In this document: positions 46,043-54,745 of the stretch, in pieces
Numbering within the stretch: the stretch's first letter is position 1
Layout: the number at the start of each line of letters is the position of its first letter
Assembly (NCBI RefSeq): GCF_015158295.1
Contig: NZ_JACDXV010000001.1
Location: 1,101,897 to 1,165,896 of the forward strand
Direction: 5' to 3'
Origin: Devosia faecipullorum
GTDB taxonomy: Bacteria > Pseudomonadota > Alphaproteobacteria > Rhizobiales > Devosiaceae
Length of the DNA stretch: 64,000 nt
Made by a program: the position numbers and the translations under genes
Notes under the pieces: model-generated
The model's input: only the letters and a program-made list of their open reading frames with translations
Databases searched by the model: none
What the model was told of the DNA's origin: nothing

Positions 46043-47104
46043 ATGAGCGAGAATACCAAGATCAACAAACGCGAATTCTTCAAGCGCGCCGGCCTTGCCA
46101 CCGCCGGCGCAGTGGGTGCGACCGGCCTGGCCATGCCGCATGTCAAAGCCCAGGCCCCCATTCGCTGGCGCCTGCAGACCTATGCCGGCCCCGCTTTGGC
46201 AGAGCATGTGGTGGCCAATGCCGTCGAATGGTTCAACACCGCCGCCAACGGCGAAATGGAGATCGAACTCTACACCGCCGACCAATTGGTGCCGCATGGC
46301 GAATTGTTCCGCGCGGTGCAGCAGGGCACGATCGACGCCGCCCAGAGCGACGACGATTCCGCCGCCGCACCGGTCGATGTGAAAGTGTTCGGCGCATATT
46401 TCCCACTCGCTTCGCGCTATTCGCTCGACGTGCCCGCGCTCTGGCACTGGCGCGGCCTCAAGGAAATCTGGCAAGAGGCCTATGCCGAAATCCCCGATGT
46501 CACCTGGCTGTCCACCGGCGCCTGGGATCCGTGCAATTTCGGCACCACCAAGCCGATCAACTCGCTCGCTGATCTGCGCGGGCTGCGCATCTATACTTTC
46601 CCCACGGCGGGCCAGTTCCTCGGTCGCTACGGCGTGATTCCGGTTTCGCTGCCCTATGAAGATGTCGAGCCGGCGCTTCAGACCGGCGAACTCGATGGCA
46701 TCTGCTGGTGCGGCACCACCGAGCTGCACACCGTCGGCTGGGCCAATGTGCTGAAATATTATCTGACCAATCCGCTCTCGGGCGCCTGGGCCGGTTCCTA
46801 TTTCGTCAATACCAATCGCTGGAACGAGGTGCCGCCGCATCTTCAGCAGCTTTACCGGCTGATGATCGATTCCTCGCACTATTACCGCCAGCATTGGTAC
46901 TGGGCCGGCGAAGCCAATTACCGCCTCAATGGCAACCTGCAATTGACCACCATCCCGCCCGCGGAGTGGAAGCAGGTGGAAGCGGACGCGGTGACCTTCT
47001 GGGACGAAATCGCCTCCCAGTCCGAACGCAGCGCCCGCGTGGTCGAGATCATCAAGAAATACAACCAGGACATGGAAGCGGCCGGGGCACCCTACCGCTA
47101 CTAA
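46043..47104 (+). CDS. TRAP transporter substrate-binding protein (DctP)
   Basis: Extracytoplasmic binding protein of the DctP family (353 aa). The N-terminal KREFFKRAG followed by a hydrophobic Ala/Gly run and VKAQ resembles a Tat-type signal (KR instead of RR). Binding-domain features include GELFRAVQQGTIDAAQSDDD, LRGLRIYTFPTAGQFLGRYG, SLPYEDVEPALQTGELDG and two unusual Trp-Cys elements (GICWCGTTELH). The ligand is unknown. A stem-loop follows the gene, separating it from the ligase gene. Confidence 0.92.
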   Translation: MSENTKINKREFFKRAGLATAGAVGATGLAMPHVKAQAPIRWRLQTYAGPALAEHVVANAVEWFNTAANGEMEIELYTADQLVPHGELFRAVQQGTIDAAQSDDDSAAAPVDVKVFGAYFPLASRYSLDVPALWHWRGLKEIWQEAYAEIPDVTWLSTGAWDPCNFGTTKPINSLADLRGLRIYTFPTAGQFLGRYGVIPVSLPYEDVEPALQTGELDGICWCGTTELHTVGWANVLKYYLTNPLSGAWAGSYFVNTNRWNEVPPHLQQLYRLMIDSSHYYRQHWYWAGEANYRLNGNLQLTTIPPAEWKQVEADAVTFWDEIASQSERSARVVEIIKKYNQDMEAAGAPYRY

Positions 47105-47122
47105 AAAACCTCTCCCAGCCTG

Positions 47123-47144
47123 CCGGTCGCGTGCGCGCGGCCGG
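47123..47144. promoter_or_regulatory. Stem-loop between TRAP binding-protein and ligase genes
   Basis: CCGGTCGCG TGCG CGCGGCCGG forms a 9-bp GC stem with one G-T pair and a 4-base loop, 20 bp after the binding-protein stop codon. No run of T follows, so it is more likely an mRNA-stabilising or attenuating hairpin than a full terminator. Confidence 0.5.
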
Positions 47145-47178
47145 TTCCTACTGAACAGCCTGACCTTTGGAGATTTCG

Positions 47179-48537
47179 ATGGCTGCCTATTCGCTTGAGC
47201 ACCTGCGCGAGGACGTTGGGGCCGGCCGTATCGACACCGTATTGGTGGCCTTTCCCGACATGCAGGGGCGCCTGATCGGCAAGCGCTTTCATGCCGAGTT
47301 TTTTCTCGAAGGCGGCTTGGACGAAACCCATGGCTGCGACTATCTGCTTGCCGACGACATCGACATGGAGCCGGTCCCCGGCTATCAGGCGGCCAATTGG
47401 GGCAAGGGCTATGGCGATTTCGTCATCAAGCCCGATCTCGGCACGCTGATGAAATGCACCTGGCTCGAGGGCACAGCGCTGGTGCTGTGCGACGTCCTCG
47501 ATCACCATCACGATCCGGTGCCGCACGCCCCGCGCAATGTGCTGAAGCGCCAGCTCGAGCGTCTCGCCGAAATGGGGCTGTCCGCCAATTTCGCCAGCGA
47601 ACTCGAATTCTATCTCTTCGACGACAGCTTCCGGCAGGCCCATGAAAAAGGGTATCGGAACCTCGAGGCCGCCGGCTATTACATCGAGGATTACCACATC
47701 TTCCAGACCACCAAGGAAGAAAGTGTGATGCGCGCCCTGCGCAATCACCTCAACGCATCAGGCATTCCGGTCGAATGCTCCAAGGGCGAATGGGGTCCGG
47801 GCCAGGAAGAGATCAATGTGCGCTATGCCGAGGCCCTGAAAATGGCCGACCGGCACGTGATCATCAAGAACGCCACCAAGGAAATCGCCTTTGCTGAGGG
47901 CAAGTCGGTCACCTTCATGTCGAAATGGGCCTACGATCTGGCCGGCTCATCCAGCCATGTCCATATGTCGCTGGCCCGGTACGGCAGGAACCAGTTTGTC
48001 GGCGACACGGACGAATTGGGCATGTCCGACCTAATGAAGCATTTCATGGCCGGCCTGCTCACCTATGCCGGCGACATCACCTATTTCCTCGCGCCCTATA
48101 TCAATTCCTACAAGCGCTTCCAGGCCGGCACTTTCGCACCGACCAAGGCGATCTGGAGCCGCGACAACCGCACGGCCGGTTTCCGCCTCTGCGGCGAAAA
48201 TACCAAGGGCATCCGCGTCGAATGCCGGATTGGGGGGGCCGACCTCAATCCCTATCTGGCTTTCGCTGCCCTCTTGGCGGCGGGCCTCAAGGGCATCGAG
48301 GACAAGCTTGTGCTCGAACCCGTTTTCTCCGGCGACGCCTATTCCGGCGAGACGCTGCGCGAGGTCCACAAGACGTTGCGCGACGCCATCACCGCGCTGC
48401 GAAAATCCACGATGCTGGCAGAGGCCATGGGGGGCGATGTCGTCGCCCACTACGTACATACCGCCGAATGGGAACAGCTCGAATATGACCGCCGTGTCAC
48501 CGACTGGGAGCGCCTGCGTGGTTTTGAGCGGTACTAG
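47179..48537 (+). CDS. Glutamine-synthetase-family (gamma-glutamyl amide) ligase
   Basis: A 452-aa glutamine-synthetase-fold ligase. The beta-Grasp N-terminus starts MAAYSLEHLREDV. ASELEFYLF and QEEINVRYAEALKMAD carry metal-binding Glu residues. KWAYDLAGSSSHVHMSL holds the ATP-site His, and GENTKGIRVECRIGGADLNPYL the substrate Arg. It resembles PuuA/GlnT-type ligases, which add glutamate to an amine, more than GlnA. The start at 47179 follows GGAG by 6 nt. It sits between the TRAP transporter and two dehydrogenases, so it probably activates the imported amine. Confidence 0.88.
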   Translation: MAAYSLEHLREDVGAGRIDTVLVAFPDMQGRLIGKRFHAEFFLEGGLDETHGCDYLLADDIDMEPVPGYQAANWGKGYGDFVIKPDLGTLMKCTWLEGTALVLCDVLDHHHDPVPHAPRNVLKRQLERLAEMGLSANFASELEFYLFDDSFRQAHEKGYRNLEAAGYYIEDYHIFQTTKEESVMRALRNHLNASGIPVECSKGEWGPGQEEINVRYAEALKMADRHVIIKNATKEIAFAEGKSVTFMSKWAYDLAGSSSHVHMSLARYGRNQFVGDTDELGMSDLMKHFMAGLLTYAGDITYFLAPYINSYKRFQAGTFAPTKAIWSRDNRTAGFRLCGENTKGIRVECRIGGADLNPYLAFAALLAAGLKGIEDKLVLEPVFSGDAYSGETLREVHKTLRDAITALRKSTMLAEAMGGDVVAHYVHTAEWEQLEYDRRVTDWERLRGFERY

Positions 48538-48559
48538 GTAAGGCACCGAAATCCAGTGC

Positions 48560-48651
48560 CGTCATTGCCAGGCTTGTCCCGGCAATCCAGACAGAACCCT
48601 CCATGCACGCGGCAGCATGGATTGCCCGGACAAGCCGGGCAATGACGATGG
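48560..48651. repeat. REP-like palindromic repeat, family 1, copy E
   Basis: The most complete copy. The left arm CGTCATTGCCAGGCTTGTCC and the right arm GGACAAGCCGGGCAATGACG are almost perfect complements around a spacer containing GCGGCAGCATGGATTG. It lies between the ligase and aldehyde dehydrogenase genes inside the operon and extends the latter reading frame upstream artificially. Confidence 0.85.
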
Positions 48652-48670
48652 CTTGAATATCGAGGATCAC

Positions 48671-50053
48671 ATGACCGACACGGTCAACATCATTTCTCCC
48701 ATTGACGCCAGCACCTATGCCAGCCGCAAGCTGGCCAGTGGTGAGGAGATCGCCTCGGCCACCGTCAGGGCCCGCGCAGCGCAGCGCGACTGGCGCAATG
48801 TGCCCGTGGCGGATCGCGTCCGTATCGTTGGCCGCATGGTCGATGAACTTCTCGCCATGAATGACGATATCGTGCCGGAACTGGCCTGGCAGATGGGACG
48901 CCCCATCCGCTTCGGCGGCGAAAAGCGCGGTGTCGAGGAACGCAGCCGTCACATGCTCACCATCGCCGCCGAGGCGTTGGCCCCGATGCAGCGGCCCGAC
49001 AAAGCGGGCTTTACCCGCAGCATCATTCGCGAGCCGCTGGGCCTCGTTCTCGTCGTCGCGCCGTGGAACTATCCCTTCCTCACCGCCGCCAATTCCATCA
49101 TTCCCGGCCTCGTCGCCGGCAATGCGGTGCTGCTCAAACATGCCAGCCAGACCTTGCTGGCGGGGGAGCGCTTCGCCGAAGCCGCGAAGCGTGCCGGCCT
49201 GCCCGCCGGGCTGTTCCAGAACCTCGTCACGGGCCATGCCGATACCGAAAAACTGATCGGCTCGGGCCAGATCGACCATATCAACTTCACCGGCTCCGTA
49301 GAGGGCGGGCGCCGCATCGAAATAGCCGCCGCTGGCACCTTTGCCAGTCTTGGCCTTGAACTGGGCGGCAAGGACCCTGCCTATGTGCGCGCCGATGCCG
49401 ATCTCGACAATGCCGCCGAAAATCTCGCCGATGGCAGCTTCTTCAATTCCGGACAATCCTGCTGCGGTGTCGAGCGCATCTATGTGCACGAAAGCGCCTA
49501 TGACGACTTTGTCGAGCGCTTCATCGCCCATGCCAAAACTTGGACGCTGGGCGATCCGCGCGATCCCGAAACCATTGTCGGCCCAATGGCGCGCGGCAAC
49601 TTCGCCGATCATGTGCGTCAGCAAACCGCAGAGGCAGTTCGCGCCGGGGCACAGCGCCATCTCAACGGTAGCCATGCCAAGGACGTCGCCGGCTCCCCAT
49701 GGCTCGCGCCCGAAGTGCTGACTGGCGTCAACCACCAGATGAGCGTCATGCGCGAGGAAAGCTTCGGCCCCGTGGTCGGCATCATGAAAGTGGCCGACGA
49801 TACCGAAGCCATCACCTTAATGAATGACAGTCCCTATGGCCTGACCGCCTCGATCTGGACCGCCGATCTGGACCAGGCCGCACGCATCGGCGCCGAAGTC
49901 GAAACCGGCACGATTTTCGCCAATCGCTGCGATTATCTCGATCCCGCCCTCGTCTGGACCGGGGTCAAGGATACTGGCAAGGGCGGAGCGCTCAGCGAGA
50001 TCGGCTATCACAACCTGACGCAGCCCAAGAGCTTTCATTTGAAGCATCTCTAG
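48671..50053 (+). CDS. NAD(P)-dependent aldehyde dehydrogenase
   Basis: ALDH-superfamily enzyme (460 aa) oxidising an aldehyde to an acid. Catalytic residues are Asn133 (PWNYP), Glu230 (LELGGKDP) and Cys264 (NSGQSCCGVERI). VMREESFGPVVGIM and the C-terminal segment are typical. The start is the ATG at 48671; codons upstream (CPDKPGNDDG) translate a palindromic repeat. In this operon it would act on the product of the following alcohol dehydrogenase. Confidence 0.94.
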   Translation: MTDTVNIISPIDASTYASRKLASGEEIASATVRARAAQRDWRNVPVADRVRIVGRMVDELLAMNDDIVPELAWQMGRPIRFGGEKRGVEERSRHMLTIAAEALAPMQRPDKAGFTRSIIREPLGLVLVVAPWNYPFLTAANSIIPGLVAGNAVLLKHASQTLLAGERFAEAAKRAGLPAGLFQNLVTGHADTEKLIGSGQIDHINFTGSVEGGRRIEIAAAGTFASLGLELGGKDPAYVRADADLDNAAENLADGSFFNSGQSCCGVERIYVHESAYDDFVERFIAHAKTWTLGDPRDPETIVGPMARGNFADHVRQQTAEAVRAGAQRHLNGSHAKDVAGSPWLAPEVLTGVNHQMSVMREESFGPVVGIMKVADDTEAITLMNDSPYGLTASIWTADLDQAARIGAEVETGTIFANRCDYLDPALVWTGVKDTGKGGALSEIGYHNLTQPKSFHLKHL

Positions 50054-50078
50054 GCACAAAAACCTGAGCACACGCGAT

Positions 50079-50147
50079 CGTCACCCCGGCGAAGGCCGGG
50101 GCCCATCCTGAAATCGCGAGATGGATCCCGGCCTTCGTCAGGATGAC
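50079..50147. repeat. Palindromic repeat of a second subtype, copy F
   Basis: CGTCACCCCGGCGAAGGCCG followed later by GATCCCGGCCTTCGTCAGGA gives inverted arms CGAAGGCCGGG and CCCGGCCTTCG around a spacer of about 25 bp. It is built like family 1 but has a different arm sequence. It lies between the aldehyde and alcohol dehydrogenase genes. Confidence 0.75.
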
Positions 50148-50184
50148 ATCCAGCGGGTGGGGTAAATTGAAGGACTAAACCGCC

Positions 50185-51339
50185 ATGAGCAAAGCCAATT
50201 GGAATTATCCCACCGCCGTCAAATTCGGTCCCGGCCGTATCGCCGAACTGCCCGATACCCTCAAATCGGCGGGTATTACCAAGCCCCTGCTGGTCACCGA
50301 TGCCGGCCTCGCCGCCCTGCCGGTGACACAGAATACGCTTGCCCTGTTGCGCGATGCGGGGATCGAGGCTGGTCTCTTCGCCGAGGTGAAACCCAATCCC
50401 ATCTCCGCCAATGTCGAAGCCGGCATCAAAGTGCTGCGCGAGGGCGGTTATGATGGGGTGATTGCCTTTGGCGGCGGCTCGGGCCTCGATACGGCCAAGG
50501 TTATCGCCTTTATGGCCGGGCAGACGCGGCCGATGTGGGATTTCGAGGATATTGGCGATTGGTGGACCCGTGCCGATCCAAAGGGCATCCTGCCGATCAT
50601 CGCTGTGCCGACCACGGCCGGAACGGGCTCGGAGGTGGGCCGCGCCGGCGTCATCACCGACGAGACGTCCCATACCAAGAAGGTGATCTTCCATCCCCTG
50701 ATGATGCCGAAAGTGGTCATCGCCGATCCCGAACTGACGATTGGCATGCCGCGCTTCATTACTATCGGCACCGGCATGGACGCGCTGGCCCATTGCCTCG
50801 AAGCCTATTGCGCTCCCGGCTACCATCCCATGGCCGACGGCATCGCCGTCGAAGGCATCAGGCTCGTCTTCGAAAACCTGCCCAAGGTCGCCGCCGACCC
50901 CAGCAACATCGAGGCGCGCGGCCATATGATGAGCGCCGCCGCCATGGGCGCGACCGCCTTCCAGAAAGGGCTTGGCGCCATCCACGCCCTCAGTCACCCG
51001 GTCGGCGCGCTCTATGACACCCATCACGGGATGACCAATGCGGTCTTCATGCCCTATGTGCTGGTGGTCAATCGTCCCGCCATCGAGGAGCGCATCCAGC
51101 GCCTTGCCGCCTATATTGGCCTCAAGCCCAGCTTCGACGCCTTTCTCGAAAAGGTGGTCAAACTGCGCGCCGATCTCGGCGTGCCGCACAATCTCAAGGA
51201 TTTCGGCGTTGATGACACCCGACGTGACCTGATCGGCGACAAGGCTATCGTCGATCCCACCGCCGGCGGCAATCCGCTCGAATTGACCCGGGAGCGAGCG
51301 CTGGAAATGTTCGACCGAGCCATGACGGGGCGGCTATAG
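50185..51339 (+). CDS. Iron-containing (group III) alcohol dehydrogenase
   Basis: A 384-aa group III ADH oxidising an alcohol to an aldehyde with NAD(P). The cofactor motif GGGSGLDTAK begins near residue 96. Candidate metal ligands are Asp199, His203 (GMDALAHCLEAY), His271 and His281 (HALSHPVGALYDTHHG). TTAGTGSEV is conserved. The fold is shared with dehydroquinate synthase-like enzymes. Placed after the ligase and ALDH genes, it would oxidise the hydroxyl of a gamma-glutamylated amino alcohol; this is inferred. Its stop codon lies in the loop of a terminator hairpin. Confidence 0.93.
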   Translation: MSKANWNYPTAVKFGPGRIAELPDTLKSAGITKPLLVTDAGLAALPVTQNTLALLRDAGIEAGLFAEVKPNPISANVEAGIKVLREGGYDGVIAFGGGSGLDTAKVIAFMAGQTRPMWDFEDIGDWWTRADPKGILPIIAVPTTAGTGSEVGRAGVITDETSHTKKVIFHPLMMPKVVIADPELTIGMPRFITIGTGMDALAHCLEAYCAPGYHPMADGIAVEGIRLVFENLPKVAADPSNIEARGHMMSAAAMGATAFQKGLGAIHALSHPVGALYDTHHGMTNAVFMPYVLVVNRPAIEERIQRLAAYIGLKPSFDAFLEKVVKLRADLGVPHNLKDFGVDDTRRDLIGDKAIVDPTAGGNPLELTRERALEMFDRAMTGRL

Positions 51340-51346
51340 CCGCCCC
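51327..51346. terminator. Terminator-like hairpin after the alcohol dehydrogenase gene
   Basis: Perfect 8-bp stem GGGGCGGC / GCCGCCCC with loop TATA, followed by CTATCTTT. The ADH stop codon TAG begins in the loop. The convergent Gfo/Idh gene ends 18 bp away, so the hairpin may serve both directions. Confidence 0.7.
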
Positions 51347-51363
51347 CTATCTTTGGGCGCAGG

Positions 51364-52431
51364 TCAGCGGAAAAACCGGCCGATCTCGGCGAAGAGCCGC
51401 AGGTCTTCCAGTGAATCTTCGAGGCTTGTTTTGACCGGCTGGCCCTCGGCAATGCTGCCGTAAAAGGCGGAAAGTTCGACGCGGAACGGATCTTCATAGA
51501 CCGGCCCGATCACTTCCGTCCCCGTATCGGTGTCGGTGGAGGTGGTGATTTCCAGCCGCGTCGGCAGGTTGCGGATATAGGGCGTGTCATAATTCATCTT
51601 GAAATGCTGCGTCTGGGTCAGCACTTCGATACCAGCATCAAACCGGGACACATCATCGATCACTGCCTCATAGAGCGCGGTGAAATGCCCGTAGTCAAAA
51701 AGGGCAATGACCGTTTCGCCCTTGTGCTGAGCTGCATAGCGCACCCCCCTGGGCGTGCCGAGCAGATCGCGCATGGCCGAGATGCTGTGCGAACTGAGGC
51801 CTGTCAGCACCTGATAGGCGCGCAGGGCATCGGGCGGGCAATCCTCGCCCATCACCGAACGTTGCATGGCCAGGGTGCGGGCGCGACCATCGGCGATCAA
51901 TTCGGCGGGGATATCGCTGGGCTTGAACACGTTGCGCGTCTGCGCCACGAAGAACGGCGCCTCGCGGATGATGTCGCGCACCCGCACATGGCGGATAATG
52001 TCGAGCGCCGGCAGACGCTTCTTGAGTTCGAGAAAAGGCCGCGAGAAGCGCCGCATATAGCCCACAAAGACCACCTGCCCTTCCCGACGCGGCAGGGCGA
52101 GCAGCGGCTCAAGCTGGGCTGTGGTGAGGCAGACGGGCTTTTCGATGAAGACATGCTTGCCCGAACGGATGGCCTTTTCCAGCAGGTCCGCATGGAGGTG
52201 ATCCGGGGTCAGGATGAACACCGCGTCCAGGTTGGGGTCGGCGATCAGCGCTTCGGCACCGCCATGCCGCACCGGCACACCATAGCGTTTGGCGACATGA
52301 TCCATGAGACTGGGCGACACATCGGCAATGGCGGCAATGGCGAAGCGCGCATCGTCGGCCAATAGCGGCAGATGCATGAGCTGGGCGACTTCGCCGAGGC
52401 CGATCAGGCCGACCTTGAGAGGCATGGTCAC
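51364..52431 (-). CDS. Gfo/Idh/MocA-family oxidoreductase
   Basis: A 355-aa NAD(P)-dependent sugar or polyol oxidoreductase. The N-terminal Rossmann fold (KVGLIGLGEVAQLMHLPLL) precedes the family motif HVFIEKPVCL. The C-terminal alpha/beta domain contains the likely catalytic region YQVLTGLSSHSISAMRDLLG. Inositol 2-dehydrogenase and many sugar dehydrogenases belong here; the substrate is unknown. The GTG start at 52429-52431 overlaps the upstream isomerase stop (GTGA), with an alternative ATG two codons later. It is the last gene of the minus-strand carbohydrate operon. Confidence 0.9.
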   Translation of the reverse strand: MTMPLKVGLIGLGEVAQLMHLPLLADDARFAIAAIADVSPSLMDHVAKRYGVPVRHGGAEALIADPNLDAVFILTPDHLHADLLEKAIRSGKHVFIEKPVCLTTAQLEPLLALPRREGQVVFVGYMRRFSRPFLELKKRLPALDIIRHVRVRDIIREAPFFVAQTRNVFKPSDIPAELIADGRARTLAMQRSVMGEDCPPDALRAYQVLTGLSSHSISAMRDLLGTPRGVRYAAQHKGETVIALFDYGHFTALYEAVIDDVSRFDAGIEVLTQTQHFKMNYDTPYIRNLPTRLEITTSTDTDTGTEVIGPVYEDPFRVELSAFYGSIAEGQPVKTSLEDSLEDLRLFAEIGRFFR

Positions 52432-53282
52432 GACTTAATTCCGTTCATATAGGCAAAATTTCGAGAAGCCAGTTGCAGCGGGGTCTCGGCGGCATCTGCG
52501 GCGACGTCCTGTTCGACCACGATGGGGCCGGCAAAACCGCGATCGGCCAGAAGCTGCATGACCGCCTGAATATCGACCGCGCCATCGGGTAGCGGGCACA
52601 TGATGCCGGCGCCATAGGAGGCGGCGATGGAGATTTCGCCCGCCAACACCCGCGCCCGTACTGCCGGATCGACATTCTTGAGGTGCATGTAGGCGATGCG
52701 GGAGAAAACCTTTGCCATATAGGCCAGCGGATCTTGATCCCAGAAGGCGTGGTGGCCGGTATCGAAGCAAAGGTCTATCTCGGTTTCGGCCAGCAGCCGG
52801 TCGATCTGGATCTCTTTTTCTATCGCCGTGCCCACATGGGGGTGAAAACTGAGCTTGAGGCCATATTCGCCTTCGACCAGCTTCTGCGCGTCGCGCACCA
52901 TGGAAACGAGACCCGTCCAACCGGCTGCGTCAAGGACGCCTTCCTGCCCCTTGGGATAGACATTGCTCTCATCCATGATGACGAGATGGTTCGCTCCCAG
53001 CGAGACTAGGAGGCTGGACAGCTCGCGCAGGGTCACGAGAAAAGCGGAAGCGGAGGCACCATCGCTCAATGTGTGCACATGGGTGGCGCCGATCAGGGTC
53101 AGGTTACGGCGCGCCAGTTCATCGCTGAGCCGGGCTGCATCCTTGGGCAGGAAACCGAACGGACCCAATTCGGTGCCGCGATAGCCCGCCGCGGACACTT
53201 CATCGAGATATTGAGACCAGCTATAGCGGTTGCCGGTCGGATAATTGATGCCCCAGGAACAGGGCGCATTGGCGATGAGCAT
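52428..53282 (-). CDS. Sugar phosphate isomerase/epimerase family protein (IolE-like TIM barrel)
   Basis: A 284-aa AP-endonuclease-2-type TIM barrel. The N-terminus LIANAPCSWGINYPTGN resembles inosose dehydratase IolE. Metal-ligand candidates are the Glu of VIMDESNVY, His of LKLSFHPHVGT, the Asp/His pair of LCFDTGHHAFW and the Glu of PIVVEQD. Members isomerise, epimerise or dehydrate keto sugars. Together with the coupled Gfo/Idh gene, a two-step oxidation plus epimerisation or dehydration is likely; the substrate is unknown. Confidence 0.87.
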   Translation of the reverse strand: MLIANAPCSWGINYPTGNRYSWSQYLDEVSAAGYRGTELGPFGFLPKDAARLSDELARRNLTLIGATHVHTLSDGASASAFLVTLRELSSLLVSLGANHLVIMDESNVYPKGQEGVLDAAGWTGLVSMVRDAQKLVEGEYGLKLSFHPHVGTAIEKEIQIDRLLAETEIDLCFDTGHHAFWDQDPLAYMAKVFSRIAYMHLKNVDPAVRARVLAGEISIAASYGAGIMCPLPDGAVDIQAVMQLLADRGFAGPIVVEQDVAADAAETPLQLASRNFAYMNGIKS

Positions 53283-53284
53283 GA

Positions 53285-54688
53285 TCAGGCCTCACTATAA
53301 ACAGGATTGCTCAGCGCCCGCCGAATGGGCTGGCTGCCGATATCGGCTTCGCGCAATTGCCAGGGCAGCTCCGCCCCCCCGAGCAGCGTGGCCAAGTCCG
53401 AAAGAATGCGGCTGCGGCTGGCGTCACCGGCAATGATTTCGGCGCGGACAAAGCCTTTCGGCACGACGGGAATGTCGGCGGCAAAGTTGTCACCATCTAT
53501 GTCGAGGCGCGCGATCTCGCCGGTCGCGTCAACGAGGGCAAGCAGGTCGCCCCCAGCGCCACGCGCAATGACGGACACGGTGCGGATCGCGCCGGTGGTC
53601 GCGCCCATCACCGCACCATTGGCTCTGATTTCCAGATGCGGCCCGCTGGGGCTCTCGGTGATGTAGCCATGACCCGATTTCATCGCCGCCAGTACGGCGT
53701 CCTCGGACAGCTCCGGTAGGTAGAACACGCTGGTCGGCCGCGCCAGGACCAGCGGCCCCTCGGGCTGCAGCGTGGCGGGCTGGTGGAAATCCGAACCGCC
53801 AATGGCCGCGAGCTTCATGCCCGACGCCAGCCGCGACTGCCAGCGCTCCAACGCGATCCAGTTCCAGGCCAGCCAGGTGGATTGCCAGACCTCCTGGCAA
53901 TCGGCGGCGGGGAAATCGTAATCCCAGGGAATGGTGGGCTTGTCGTGATTGATGGACAGGAGCCCGCCCCTGGCATGCACCATTTCAGCCAGCGTGTGCG
54001 CGTCCGAGGGCCGGGTCATGCGGAAATCGATCCACTGATCCACGCCATAGACATTGGCATGGCCTTCGGCGGTTGTGACCTCCATGGCCCGGATAAACAC
54101 CAGGTCCGGCGAGGAATTGGGATGAAAATATCGCCGCTGGGTGATGGTATTGTGATCGGCAATGGCGAGGAAATCGAGCCCGGCCTGCCTTGCCGCTGCA
54201 TGCAGCACTTCCGGCGCGCCACGTGCATCGGAATGAAAGGTGTGGCAATGCAGGTCGCCCCGATACCAGCCAGCTCCTCGGCGCACCGGAAAGGTGCGCT
54301 CAGGCTGGCTGGCAATGGCGCGTGGCGATGCGTCCAGCTCTATCGTGACGGTGACATCGGTACCAGATTCCGGGATTTTATAGAGCCCCAGAATGACATT
54401 CCAGGTGCCGGGCACAATGTCCCCATGGACATAGCCCGGCGTGGCATCGTCCGTGGCGATGAAATAGCTGTCCCGCGCGCCCCCGCTCCAGCCCCGGAAG
54501 CCATCCTGTGTCGGATACCCGGTGTCGCGTGGATCGAAGGCTCCCAGATCGATGACACAATCCTCGGCCTTGGCGTAGGCGAGGGTCACATCGATGCGGG
54601 TCGTGCCCGCAGGAACCTCATAGGGAACATAGAAATAGGGGTTTGCGGCTTGGTCGGCGCGAGCGATGTGGGTTTTGATGATGGTCAT
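53285..54688 (-). CDS. CehA/McbA-family metallohydrolase (PHP domain)
   Basis: A 467-aa protein. A beta-rich N-terminal domain (about 1-150: PYFYVPYEVPAGTTRIDVTLAYA) is followed by a PHP metal-hydrolase domain. That domain has DLHCHTFHSDARG, FLAIADHNTITQRR, GLLSINHDKP and IGGSDFHQ, which supply the His/Asp metal ligands. The CehA/McbA group includes carbaryl and other ester hydrolases and putative phosphoesterases. No signal peptide is seen. The ATG at 54686-54688 is preferred to one 36 bp upstream. Its substrate is presumably a product of the ABC-imported glycoside, by context only. Confidence 0.85.
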   Translation of the reverse strand: MTIIKTHIARADQAANPYFYVPYEVPAGTTRIDVTLAYAKAEDCVIDLGAFDPRDTGYPTQDGFRGWSGGARDSYFIATDDATPGYVHGDIVPGTWNVILGLYKIPESGTDVTVTIELDASPRAIASQPERTFPVRRGAGWYRGDLHCHTFHSDARGAPEVLHAAARQAGLDFLAIADHNTITQRRYFHPNSSPDLVFIRAMEVTTAEGHANVYGVDQWIDFRMTRPSDAHTLAEMVHARGGLLSINHDKPTIPWDYDFPAADCQEVWQSTWLAWNWIALERWQSRLASGMKLAAIGGSDFHQPATLQPEGPLVLARPTSVFYLPELSEDAVLAAMKSGHGYITESPSGPHLEIRANGAVMGATTGAIRTVSVIARGAGGDLLALVDATGEIARLDIDGDNFAADIPVVPKGFVRAEIIAGDASRSRILSDLATLLGGAELPWQLREADIGSQPIRRALSNPVYSEA

Positions 54689-54712
54689 TTTTTCAGCATT
54701 CTGGCGCTTCGA

Positions 54713-54732
54713 GCTCTCCCCCAAGGGGAGAG
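54713..54732. repeat. Short palindromic repeat, family 2, copy 2
   Basis: GCTCTCCCCCAAGGGGAGAG is a compact palindrome with arms CTCTCCCC and GGGGAGAG. It lies between the ABC ATPase and the CehA-like gene. Similar sequences are at 15910, 57665 and 57791. Confidence 0.65.
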
Positions 54733-54745
54733 AAAAAGGCGATAG

